In this document: positions 56,796 to 64,000 of the stretch, in pieces | Numbering within the stretch: position 1 is the first letter of the stretch | How the letters are laid out: every line of letters begins with the position of its first letter | Assembly: GCF_001083805.1 (NCBI RefSeq) | Contig: NZ_JXSK01000003.1 | Location: 310,001 to 374,000, forward strand | Source: Photorhabdus luminescens subsp. luminescens | GTDB lineage: Bacteria > Pseudomonadota > Gammaproteobacteria > Enterobacterales > Enterobacteriaceae | DNA: 64,000 nucleotides | Direction: 5' to 3' | Notes under the pieces: model-generated | What the model was told of the DNA's origin: nothing | Seen by the model: the letters and a program-made list of their open reading frames with translations, nothing else | Databases searched by the model: none | Program-made: the position numbers and the translations under genes

Positions 56796-57680
56796 ATGAC
56801 TCGCAAAACAACATTAAATATTGCGCTGGCAGGTATCCTTTCCTTGGGTACTATTTCTCTGGCACAAGCCGTAAACCTAAAACTGGATGTTTTCAATCCA
56901 GGTGAAAGAAGCGTATTTCCCGTCTCTTCTGAGCTCATCATCGGTGATAGAGAAGTTGTACTGATCGATGCTCAGTTCCAAAAAAATGACGCTGAAGCAC
57001 TGGCCAGAAGGATTAAGTATACCGGCAAAAAACTGACAACTATCTATATCAGTCAGTCTGATCCTGATTTCTATTTTGGCCTTGATACACTGACCAAAGC
57101 GTTCCCTAACGCAAAAGTCATTGCATCACCAGAAACCATTAAAGAAATCAAAAAGACCAAAGATGGCAAACTGGCTTATTGGGGAGGTGTTCTGAAAGAA
57201 CAGGCCCCAAAAAAAGTTATCGTGCCGCAACCACTGGAATGTAACACTTTTACAGTTGACGGTGAAAAGCTGATCGTCGAAGGTCTTGATGGCCCTGCGG
57301 CTGACCGCACTTTCGTTTGGATACCTAAACTAAAAGCGGTAGTCGGCGGCGTCACTGTTTCAAGTAACATTCATGTCTGGATGGCAGATACACAATCTAA
57401 AGCATCCCGTAAAAATTGGATGCAGACATTAGATCGTATAAAAGAGCTGAAACCGACAACTGTAGTTCCGGGACATTTCATTGGTAACACCCCAATGACG
57501 TTGGAATCCGTTCATTTCACGCAAGAATACCTGACTATTTTTGAGAAAGAGCTGGCAAAAGCGAAAGATTCAAAAGCGCTAATAGCCGCAATGGAAAAGC
57601 ACTATCCAAAACTTGGAGACAAATCCAGCCTTGAATTAAGTGCTAAGGTGCTGAAAGGCGAAATGAAGTGGCCCCAGTAA
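56796..57680 (+). CDS. Exported MBL-fold protein lacking the usual metal-binding histidines
   Basis: About 294 aa with a signal peptide ending 'SLAQA' (residue 25). The metallo-beta-lactamase fold is seen in 'ELIIGDREVVLIDAQF' and 'VVPGHFIG', but the canonical HxHxDH motif is replaced by 'ISQSDPDFYFG' (85-95), with Gln and Phe where His should be. A later 'GGVTVSSNIHVW' region retains one His. So it may bind metal differently or not be a hydrolase. In-frame ATGs at 56718 and 56760 exist, but 56796 gives a clean signal peptide. It is divergent from a LysR-type gene. Confidence 0.8.
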   Translation: MTRKTTLNIALAGILSLGTISLAQAVNLKLDVFNPGERSVFPVSSELIIGDREVVLIDAQFQKNDAEALARRIKYTGKKLTTIYISQSDPDFYFGLDTLTKAFPNAKVIASPETIKEIKKTKDGKLAYWGGVLKEQAPKKVIVPQPLECNTFTVDGEKLIVEGLDGPAADRTFVWIPKLKAVVGGVTVSSNIHVWMADTQSKASRKNWMQTLDRIKELKPTTVVPGHFIGNTPMTLESVHFTQEYLTIFEKELAKAKDSKALIAAMEKHYPKLGDKSSLELSAKVLKGEMKWPQ

Positions 57681-57693
57681 ATAAATTAACTCT

Positions 57694-57741
57694 TTTTTAG
57701 GAATGAGTATTTTTAGGAACAAGTATTTTTAGGAATAAGTA
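57694..57741 (+). repeat. Three 16-bp tandem repeats containing a Shine-Dalgarno text
   Basis: TTTTTAGGAATGAGTA, TTTTTAGGAACAAGTA and TTTTTAGGAATAAGTA follow each other at 57694, 57710 and 57726. Each contains AGGAA. The ATG of the next gene lies 2 bases after the last repeat, so only the third copy is near a usable ribosome-binding distance. Copy-number change could alter translation. Confidence 0.8.
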
Positions 57742-57743
57742 AT

Positions 57744-58385
57744 ATGCCCGGAATGACTCTGCATTATATCTATGATCCACTATGTGGCTGGTGTTATGGC
57801 GTTTCCTCTCTGATACAAGCAGCAAAAGAGGTCGCAAATGTAAAAATTGAATTGCATGGCGGCGGAATGCTGACGGGAGATAACAGACGCCAAATAGACA
57901 GCACATGGCGTGATTACGTTCTTAGTCAGGATAAACGGATCGCAAGCCTTACCGGGCAAACTTTCAGTGAGCAATATGTCGCACTGTTAAATGATAAATC
58001 ACTGATTATGGATTCATTGCCACCAATATCAGCCATTATTGCAGCAGAAAAATTGGCTGGTAAAAGTGTCGAAATGTTACTGGCAGTACAAAAAGCGCAT
58101 TATGTTCGTGGATTAAAAATCAGCAAAACTGAAACATTATTGAATTTAGCAAATGAATTGCAGCTTGATTCAGAACTGTTTCAGCAAGAGCTGAAATTGA
58201 ATAATGAATCAGAAAGTCTCCAACACATTAGGAAAAGCCGTGAACTATTGGCAGCAGTTGGCGGCTCAGGCTTCCCTACGTTTATTCTGGAAAATAACAG
58301 AAACGAGCTATCTATTATTTCTCTTGATAAATACTTGGGACAACCCAAACGTTGGCAAGATGCGTTGATTCACGATCAGTTTTAA
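57744..58385 (+). CDS. DsbA-family thioredoxin-fold protein
   Basis: A 213-aa cytoplasmic thioredoxin-fold protein with 'DPLCGWCYGV' (Cys14, Cys17; active-site CGWC) and a cis-proline region 'GSGFPTFIL' near residue 173. It matches the DsbA/FrnE-like group, cytoplasmic disulfide oxidoreductases or hydroxychromene isomerase-like enzymes. No signal peptide. It follows the MBL-fold gene by 63 bases that hold the three repeats, so the two may be co-transcribed. Confidence 0.85.
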   Translation: MPGMTLHYIYDPLCGWCYGVSSLIQAAKEVANVKIELHGGGMLTGDNRRQIDSTWRDYVLSQDKRIASLTGQTFSEQYVALLNDKSLIMDSLPPISAIIAAEKLAGKSVEMLLAVQKAHYVRGLKISKTETLLNLANELQLDSELFQQELKLNNESESLQHIRKSRELLAAVGGSGFPTFILENNRNELSIISLDKYLGQPKRWQDALIHDQF

Positions 58386-58419
58386 TACCACAATTTTAAC
58401 TACTGGCGCCCATACATTT

Positions 58420-59094
58420 TCAGCTATCGGGCGCCATCCACGACACCCCATCCACTCCCAATAAATGCATATAGATCATGATGGCCGCAGAAATGGCTAT
58501 ATATGGGCCAAAAGCAACAGACTCTTGGTAATTTTTTCGTATTCTCCACATGCAAAAGTACCCAATCAGACCAAACAATGAGGACAAAAACATTAATAAA
58601 GGAATGGCGCCAATCCCCAACCAAGCACTAACCGCCGCCATTAACTTAAAATCACCATAGCCTAATCCTTCTTTATGACAAATTATTCTGAATAACCAAT
58701 AGAGCGACCATAAAATTAAATACCCCGCAATCGCACCTGTCACAGCTTGTTCGATAGGCACAAAAGTTTGATTCAAATTCAGTAATAACCCCAACCATAA
58801 AAACAGATAATTTATTATATCTGGCAATAATTTAATTTTTATATCAATAAAAGACAATATAATTAGCATCCAAACAAATATCAAAGCAACATATAAATTA
58901 AAATTCCATGGAAAATAAATCATAAAGAAAGCCGTTGTAAACAACGTCACTAGTTCAACCTGAAAACAACTAAAAACTATTTTCTCATATCCATAAATAA
59001 TTTTAATAAATACAAATATCACTTTATTCAAAGTTATTCCAGACACTATTCCAATAAAAATAGCTAAAACAATCACCTCAACATTAATATCCAT
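58420..59094 (-). CDS. Short prepilin peptidase (A24 family)
   Basis: A 224-aa membrane protein with about six or seven helices and the two catalytic aspartates of type IV prepilin peptidases: D84 in 'FIDIKIKLLPD' and D148 in 'GYGDFKLM'. It lacks the N-terminal cytoplasmic cysteine-rich methyltransferase region of full PilD/GspO, so it may only cleave leaders. No pilin or secretion genes lie next to it; the PilT-like yggR is 3.4 kb away. The gene is strongly AT-rich. Confidence 0.8.
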   Translation of the reverse strand: MDINVEVIVLAIFIGIVSGITLNKVIFVFIKIIYGYEKIVFSCFQVELVTLFTTAFFMIYFPWNFNLYVALIFVWMLIILSFIDIKIKLLPDIINYLFLWLGLLLNLNQTFVPIEQAVTGAIAGYLILWSLYWLFRIICHKEGLGYGDFKLMAAVSAWLGIGAIPLLMFLSSLFGLIGYFCMWRIRKNYQESVAFGPYIAISAAIMIYMHLLGVDGVSWMAPDS

Positions 59095-59119
59095 TTAATA
59101 AAACATCTCCAAATTAATT

Positions 59120-59248
59120 ATATACCCTTCATCTTTCAAGCTGCTGCTTTGTTGGCTGCTTTCACTCACCCCAGTCACATAGTTATCTATGCTCCTGGGG
59201 ATTCGTTCACTTGCCGCCGCGCTGCAACTCGAAATCTATTAGGTATAT
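59120..59248. repeat. ERIC repeat (copy 1)
   Basis: A 129-bp element bounded by ATATACC and GGTATAT. Its centre reads 'CTCACCCCAGTCACATAG', then 'TATGCTCCTGGGGATTC', matching the well-known ERIC consensus. It is a palindromic intergenic repeat of enterobacteria. A second copy in opposite orientation is at 62,308. Confidence 0.85.
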
Positions 59249-59509
59249 AATGAATATTTTAATTAAGTAAAAAAACAAATATTCATTATGTTTTTGGCAT
59301 AAAAAGATAATAATAAACAACACTATTTTAAAACAACAAAATAAATATAAAACAGTCAAATTAAATATAAATATGCGAGCAGACTCGCAACATTTATTCA
59401 GAGATAACAATCTGTATCGAGATAGCTTGATAATTGGATTAAGCCTCCCTTATCATACCCTCCATTATTTATTGCTTTATGTATATACCCGCAGGAAGGA
59501 AAGAAAAAC
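59249..59509. other. AT-rich gap before rsmE
   Basis: No gene is supported. The region should carry the rsmE-gshB promoter. AGGAAGGAAAG just before ATG 59510 is a strong ribosome binding site. Confidence 0.5.
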
Positions 59510-60241
59510 ATGCGCATACCCCGCATATATCACCCGGAATTACTCTCATCGAACACTGAAATTTATCTGAGTGATGAGGCGGCTAACCATGTTGGGCGGG
59601 TACTCAGAATGAGTCATGGTCAACAGTTGCAACTGTTTGACGGCAGCAATCAGATCTTCAACGCTCAGATTACCGAAGCTAGCAAAAAATCTATCAAAGT
59701 ACATATCAGCAATAGCGAACTTGCCGATAATGAATCACCACTTCATCTCCATTTGGGGCAAGTCATATCCCGCGGTGAAAAAATGGAATTCACCATTCAA
59801 AAATCTGTAGAACTAGGGGTAAATGTTATTACGCCTTTAATTTCTGAACGTTGCGGAGTAAAGCTGGATGGAGAACGGCTGGCTAAAAAACTTCAACAGT
59901 GGCAGAAAATTGCTATTGCTGCCTGTGAGCAATGCTATCGCAACCGTATACCTGAAATTCGCCCAGTGATGCAACTCGAACGCTGGTGTGCAGAAGATGA
60001 TGGCAGTTTAAAATTAAATCTACATCCACGAGCCAGCCAAAGCATCAATACCCTACCTTCACCTGTAAAAAAAGTGCGTTTACTGATTGGCCCGGAAGGT
60101 GGATTATCGATAGATGAAATTGCTATGACAACTAATTACCAATTTACTGATATCCTGTTAGGGCCACGGGTATTGAGAACAGAAACGACAGCGCTCACCG
60201 CAATTACCGCATTACAAGTGCGTTTCGGCGATTTGGGTTAA
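59510..60241 (+). CDS. rsmE: 16S rRNA m3U1498 methyltransferase RsmE
   Basis: A 243-aa SPOUT-fold enzyme that methylates U1498 of 16S rRNA. Typical texts are '[11 protein letters not shown]', '[20 protein letters not shown]' and the SAM-binding knot '[12 protein letters not shown]' with '[14 protein letters not shown]'. A strong AGGAAGGAAAG lies upstream. gshB starts 10 bases after its stop, so the two form an operon. Confidence 0.97.
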   Translation: MRIPRIYHPELLSSNTEIYLSDEAANHVGRVLRMSHGQQLQLFDGSNQIFNAQITEASKKSIKVHISNSELADNESPLHLHLGQVISRGEKMEFTIQKSVELGVNVITPLISERCGVKLDGERLAKKLQQWQKIAIAACEQCYRNRIPEIRPVMQLERWCAEDDGSLKLNLHPRASQSINTLPSPVKKVRLLIGPEGGLSIDEIAMTTNYQFTDILLGPRVLRTETTALTAITALQVRFGDLG

Positions 60242-60250
60242 GGAGAAAGA

Positions 60251-61201
60251 ATGATCAAAATCGGCATCGTGATGGACCCCATTTCATCCATCAACATCAA
60301 GAAAGACACCAGTTTTGCCATGCTATTGGAAGCACAACGCCGCGGCTGGGAACTCCATTATATGGAGATGAGCGATCTCTATCTGCACCAAGGGGAAGCA
60401 CGCGCACGTACCCGCCTATTACAGGTAGAAAACCGTCCACAGCAATGGTATCAATTCGATAAAGAACAAGATCTGGCACTGGAAACATTGGATGTCATCT
60501 TGATGCGTAAAGATCCTCCATTTGATACTGAATACATTTACGCCACTTATATTCTGGAGCGAGCAGAAGAGAAAGGCGCTCTTATTGTCAATAAACCGCA
60601 AAGCCTGCGCGATTGTAACGAAAAACTATTCACAGCCTGGTTCCCTGATTTAACACCAGATACCTTAGTGACTCGCAATGCCGTTCAATTGCGTGAATTC
60701 CACCTGAAACATGGTGATGTCATCTTTAAACCACTAGATGGTATGGGCGGTGCATCAATATTCCGCCTGAAAAAAGATGACCCAAACGTTGGCGTAATTA
60801 TTGAAACCCTGACGGAACATGGCGATCGCTTCTGTATGGCGCAGAATTTCCTACCAGCGATAAAAGAGGGTGATAAACGGGTATTAATTGTCGATGGCGA
60901 ACCCATTCCTTATTGCCTGGCTCGCATCCCTGCCCAAGGTGAAACTCGTGGTAATCTTGCTGCGGGCGGCCGTGGTGAAGCTCGTCCGCTTTCAGAAAGC
61001 GATTGGGCTATCGCCAAAGCAGTTGCTCCGACTTTAAAAGAAAAAGGGTTAATTTTTGTCGGTCTGGACATCATTGGTGACAAACTAACTGAAATTAATG
61101 TCACCAGTCCAACCTGTGCACGCGAGATAGAAGCCGCTTTCCCTGATATTTCAATCATTGGCATGTTAATGAATGCGATTGAAGAACGGTTAGAGAAATA
61201 A
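60251..61201 (+). CDS. gshB: Glutathione synthetase GshB
   Basis: A 316-aa ATP-grasp ligase that adds glycine to gamma-glutamylcysteine. The start 'IKIGIVMDPISSINIKKDTSFAMLLEAQRRG', the ATP loop 'KPLDGMGGASIFR' and C-terminal 'EINVTSPTC' are diagnostic. Length equals the family norm. RBS AAGGAGA precedes the ATG. Confidence 0.97.
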   Translation: MIKIGIVMDPISSINIKKDTSFAMLLEAQRRGWELHYMEMSDLYLHQGEARARTRLLQVENRPQQWYQFDKEQDLALETLDVILMRKDPPFDTEYIYATYILERAEEKGALIVNKPQSLRDCNEKLFTAWFPDLTPDTLVTRNAVQLREFHLKHGDVIFKPLDGMGGASIFRLKKDDPNVGVIIETLTEHGDRFCMAQNFLPAIKEGDKRVLIVDGEPIPYCLARIPAQGETRGNLAAGGRGEARPLSESDWAIAKAVAPTLKEKGLIFVGLDIIGDKLTEINVTSPTCAREIEAAFPDISIIGMLMNAIEERLEK

Positions 61202-61247
61202 AAAATTCTTTTTGCGAATTTGCCTGTCAGGGTTTGTCATTTATACT

Positions 61248-61272
61248 TTTAGCCCACATACTGTGGGCTAAA
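61248..61272 (+). terminator. Hairpin between gshB and yqgE
   Basis: A perfect 11-bp stem, TTTAGCCCACA (61248-61258) with TGTGGGCTAAA (61262-61272), loop TAC. No T run follows on the + strand, so it may be an attenuator or mRNA-end element rather than a full terminator. Confidence 0.5.
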
Positions 61273-61309
61273 GAATCCTTACATAGCCAGGTTAATTACT
61301 AGAAACAAA

Positions 61310-61873
61310 ATGAATCTACAGCACCATTTTCTTATCGCCATGCCCTCATTATCTGATCCCTATTTCAAACGCTCAGTTGTTTACATTTGTGAACACAACG
61401 AAAATGGGGCAATGGGATTGGTGATAAATAAACCCATTGAGCAAATCTCTGTTCGGAAAGTTTTACAAAAGCTGAAAATATCACCAGAAGATCGGGATGA
61501 AAGCATCAGTCTAAACAAACCTGTCATGACTGGCGGCCCACTGGCTGAAGATCATGGTTTTATATTGCACACTCCCAGACCCGGTTTCAGTTCAAGCATT
61601 AAAATTTCCGATGACACAATGATCACCACATCCAAAGATGTCCTGGAAACCTTGGGTACACCACGCCAACCAAAACAGATATTGGTCACGTTGGGGTATG
61701 CCAGTTGGGAAAAAGGCCAGCTTGAAAAAGAGATAATGGAGAATAGCTGGCTAACAGCAAACGCTGATCCACATATTATTTTCAACTCACCCATTGCGGA
61801 CCGCTGGCGTGAAGCAGCCTCTTTGCTTGGTATCAATATCTACAATATTGCGCCACAAGCAGGACATGCATAG
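61310..61873 (+). CDS. yqgE: YqgE (AlgH/UPF0301 family)
   Basis: A 187-aa protein of the UPF0301 group: '[40 protein letters not shown]' start pattern (parts '[14 protein letters not shown]', '[10 protein letters not shown]') and '[13 protein letters not shown]'. Biochemical role not established. It abuts ruvX directly (stop followed by ATG), as in E. coli. Confidence 0.95.
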   Translation: MNLQHHFLIAMPSLSDPYFKRSVVYICEHNENGAMGLVINKPIEQISVRKVLQKLKISPEDRDESISLNKPVMTGGPLAEDHGFILHTPRPGFSSSIKISDDTMITTSKDVLETLGTPRQPKQILVTLGYASWEKGQLEKEIMENSWLTANADPHIIFNSPIADRWREAASLLGINIYNIAPQAGHA

Positions 61874-62296
61874 ATGAGTAACCGTACAATAATGGCTTTC
61901 GATTTTGGCACCCGCAGCATCGGCGCAGCCATCGGACAAGAAATCACGGGTACCGCCAGAGCATTAACCTCGTTTAAAGCCACAGAGGGTATCCCCAATT
62001 GGCAGCAAATCGAAAAATTGCTTAAAGAGTGGCAACCCGATCTGGTTATCGTTGGTCTTCCCCTCAATATGGATGGCACTGAGCAATTAGTCACAGTACA
62101 AGCACGTAAATTTGCAAACCGGCTACATGGCCGGTTTGGAGTACAAGTCCAACTCCAGGATGAACGCCTGACAACTGTTGAAGCCCGCGCTAATCTGTTC
62201 GACCGAGGTGGTTATAAAGCCTTAAGTAAAGGAAAAGTAGATGCTACTTCCGCTGTTATCATTCTGGAAAGCTGGTTTGAACAGCACTATTTATAA
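61874..62296 (+). CDS. ruvX: RuvX / YqgF, RNase H-fold protein
   Basis: A 140-aa RNase H-like nuclease with '[17 protein letters not shown]' start (catalytic Asp in 'DFGTRSIG'), '[12 protein letters not shown]' and '[19 protein letters not shown]'. It takes part in pre-16S rRNA processing in E. coli. Co-transcribed with yqgE. Confidence 0.95.
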   Translation: MSNRTIMAFDFGTRSIGAAIGQEITGTARALTSFKATEGIPNWQQIEKLLKEWQPDLVIVGLPLNMDGTEQLVTVQARKFANRLHGRFGVQVQLQDERLTTVEARANLFDRGGYKALSKGKVDATSAVIILESWFEQHYL

Positions 62297-62307
62297 CGTA
62301 ATAGCTA

Positions 62308-62446
62308 ATATACCCTATGAATTTCAAGATGCATCGCGACGGCAAGGGAGCGAATCCCCGGAAGCATAGCTAACTATGTGACCGGGTTGTGTGAGTGCAA
62401 CCAACAAAGGGGCAACTTGAAAGATAACGGGTAGATAACGGATATA
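62308..62446. repeat. ERIC repeat (copy 2), inverted, with an altered end
   Basis: Begins ATATACC at 62308 and reads 'GAGCGAATCCCCGGAAGCATAG', 'CTATGTGACCGGGTTGTGTGAG' and 'CAACTTGAAAGATAACGGGTA', the reverse orientation of copy 1. Near the right end 'GATAACGG' is duplicated, so the terminal GGTATAT is split. It sits between ruvX and yggR. Confidence 0.8.
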
Positions 62447-62513
62447 GTGCAATAACGATCAACTCACAGTAACAGCGATCAATTAACAGCAACCGTATAA
62501 CCACGACTCACGA

Positions 62514-63551
62514 TTAACTGATAGCATTTTCGTTAATCTTCCTCTCCGTTTGCTCTGCCAGTAATCCCTGCAATTTACGCTGCTGCAAGCCCTGCTCATA
62601 GGTTTGCATCCCACTGGCAGCGCCCGTCTGCATAAGCGTTGTTATTTGATGATTTTTTCCTTCTCGTATCAGATGACTCACCGCCTGATTAACCACCAAT
62701 ACTTCATATACAGCGACTCGCCCACCTCCCTGTGCGGAGACTAATTGCTGTGCTATCACAGCTTTCAAACTGCCTGCTAGCTGACTACGTACCCACCCTT
62801 TTTCTTCAGCAGAGAAAATATCTACCAACCGGTCAATTGCTTGTACAGCACCTCTGGTATGCAAAGTCGACAATACCAGATGCCCAGTCTCTGCCGCAGT
62901 TAACGCCAAGCGTATTGTCTCCTTATCCCGCAGCTCACCCAACAACAATACATCAGGATCTTGCCGGAGAGCCCCTTTCAGCGCGTCCTGATAACTGGGC
63001 GAATCCAATCCAATTTGTCGCTGTTGTATCAGACAATTGCGGCTATGGTGGATAAATTCCACGGGATCTTCCAATGTAATAATATGCTGACAACTGTGGC
63101 TGTTCAGCATATCCACAATGGCCGTTAACGTTGTCGACTTCCCGCTGCCTGTAGCGCCAGTCACCAGAATCAACCCACTTTCTTCCCGCAAAGCCATTTC
63201 ACGGATAATTTCAGGTGCTTTTAGCTGTTCCAGAGTTGAACACTGAGAGTGAATTAAACGCAAAACGGCTGACAACCCAGAGTGCTGACGAAAGATATTG
63301 CCTCTCAATCGTTGGCCATTTTCTGTCTCCAGCGCAAAATCCACATGTCCGCCAGTTAATAACTGTTGTCGTTGATTCTCTGATAAACACTGTCTACTCC
63401 ACTCCTCCAATAATAGATTATTTACCGATGGCAGTTGAGTTTGCGGGCAAAGCACTCCATTTATACGTAATACAGGAACTTGTCCAATACAAAGATGCAG
63501 ATCTGAAGCATTATGTTTTACACTAAGGGCCACTAGCTTATCCATATTCAT
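62514..63551 (-). CDS. yggR: PilT-family ATPase YggR
   Basis: A 345-aa hexameric secretion-type ATPase. Walker A is 'VTGATGSGKSTTLTAI' and the Asp box/Walker B is 'LRQDPDVLLLGELRDKETI'; 'TLHTRGAVQAIDRLVDIF' is the His box. It resembles pilus-retraction ATPases, but no pilus genes are adjacent, as usual for yggR next to yggS in enterobacteria. Its role there is not established. Confidence 0.95.
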   Translation of the reverse strand: MNMDKLVALSVKHNASDLHLCIGQVPVLRINGVLCPQTQLPSVNNLLLEEWSRQCLSENQRQQLLTGGHVDFALETENGQRLRGNIFRQHSGLSAVLRLIHSQCSTLEQLKAPEIIREMALREESGLILVTGATGSGKSTTLTAIVDMLNSHSCQHIITLEDPVEFIHHSRNCLIQQRQIGLDSPSYQDALKGALRQDPDVLLLGELRDKETIRLALTAAETGHLVLSTLHTRGAVQAIDRLVDIFSAEEKGWVRSQLAGSLKAVIAQQLVSAQGGGRVAVYEVLVVNQAVSHLIREGKNHQITTLMQTGAASGMQTYEQGLQQRKLQGLLAEQTERKINENAIS

Positions 63552-63572
63552 TTTTTAATCTCCTGAGTCACC

Positions 63573-64000
63573 ATGAACAATATTGAACAAAACTTACAAG
63601 ATGTCAGGACCCACATAGCCATTGCCGCACAGAAATGCGAACGTGCTCCAGAAGAAATTACCTTGCTTGCAGTCAGTAAAACCAAACCTGTGGAAGATAT
63701 CGAAAAAGCAATCGCTGCCGGGCAACACCAGTTTGGTGAAAATTATGTGCAGGAAGGTCTGGAAAAAATTGCCTATTTTGCAAATCGTAATGATTTGATA
63801 TGGCACTTTATCGGCCCGTTACAGTCTAATAAAAGCCGTTTGGTGGCAGAAAATTTTAACTGGTGCCACACCGTTGACCGCCTCAAAATAGCACAACGCC
63901 TGAGCGAACAACGCCCGGAAGGAATGGAACCGTTGAATATTCTTATTCAAATAAATATCAGTGATGAACAGAGCAAATCAGGTATTCGACTTGATGAATT
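63573..64000 (+). CDS. yggS: PLP homeostasis protein YggS, 5' part
   Basis: The gene starts at ATG 63573 and runs off the right edge of the window. The ~142 residues present match YggS: 'LLAVSKTKPVEDIEKAI' with the PLP-binding Lys, 'HQFGENYVQEGLEK', 'WHFIGPLQSNKSR' and 'INISDEQSKSGI'. It binds PLP in an alanine-racemase-like barrel and buffers the PLP pool. Divergent from yggR, as in E. coli. Confidence 0.95.
   Translation, partial: MNNIEQNLQDVRTHIAIAAQKCERAPEEITLLAVSKTKPVEDIEKAIAAGQHQFGENYVQEGLEKIAYFANRNDLIWHFIGPLQSNKSRLVAENFNWCHTVDRLKIAQRLSEQRPEGMEPLNILIQINISDEQSKSGIRLDE

Noticed and set aside
59120-59248. Miniature transposon (MITE) or IS remnant
   Set aside because: The ends resemble short inverted repeats, but the core matches the ERIC consensus and no transposase remnant is present.

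Overview
The window looks like a chromosome segment of an entomopathogenic enterobacterium of the Photorhabdus/Xenorhabdus group. This is inferred from gene order and sequence style, not from a database match. The right half holds conserved enterobacterial housekeeping genes (nqr, dpaA-yafJ-gmhA-fadE, lysA-lysR, rsmE-gshB-yqgE-ruvX-yggR-yggS). The left half is accessory: a prophage, then a decaying NRPS/PKS island with a duplicated toxin-antitoxin block and a broken toxin gene.

1-20,766 (+ strand): right arm of a contractile-tailed (myovirus-type) prophage. It runs from the end of the large terminase through portal, minor head protein, a tRNA-like element, protease/scaffold, cement, capsid, head-tail joining, sheath, tube, frameshifting tail chaperone, tape measure, baseplate, spike, fibre and fibre-assembly protein. 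A block at 14,485-15,931 (secreted protein, small ORF, DUF2335 membrane protein, own terminator) sits between two baseplate genes like a moron. Integrase, lysis and regulatory genes are outside the window.

21,028-32,531 (- strand): a tightly overlapping biosynthetic operon. In order of transcription: unknown 115-aa protein, condensation domain with an internal ochre stop, two half-ABC exporters, a small MbtH-like gene (27,375-27,554), type II thioesterase, an ATP-grasp enzyme whose first ~75 residues look like a second MbtH domain, a cytochrome P450, and an A-PCP-PCP-C NRPS split by two frameshifts, each in a run of seven G. The NRPS stops inside its C domain close to the prophage edge. A second set of remnants (35,555-38,234) holds a KS truncated after its first active-site His, half an A domain with PCP, and an N-terminal piece of a TauD/SyrP-type oxygenase. 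Between them lies a ~1.2-kb tandem duplication of a small gene plus a HigBA-like toxin-antitoxin pair, one toxin copy decayed.

38,235-40,981: AT-rich DNA, then a toxin-like gene broken by a 1-nt insertion and a 7-bp duplication, followed by an intact DUF1240-like membrane protein, probably its immunity gene.

40,982-64,000: core genome. nqrABCDEF-apbE-nqrM encode the sodium-pumping NADH:quinone oxidoreductase and its maturation factors. dpaA, yafJ, gmhA and fadE follow in the order known from E. coli, then the divergent lysA/lysR pair, a small accessory set (LysR regulator, MBL-fold protein without its metal-binding histidines, DsbA-like protein, short prepilin peptidase) and the rsmE-to-yggS block. 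Two ERIC repeats in opposite orientation lie at 59,120 and 62,308.
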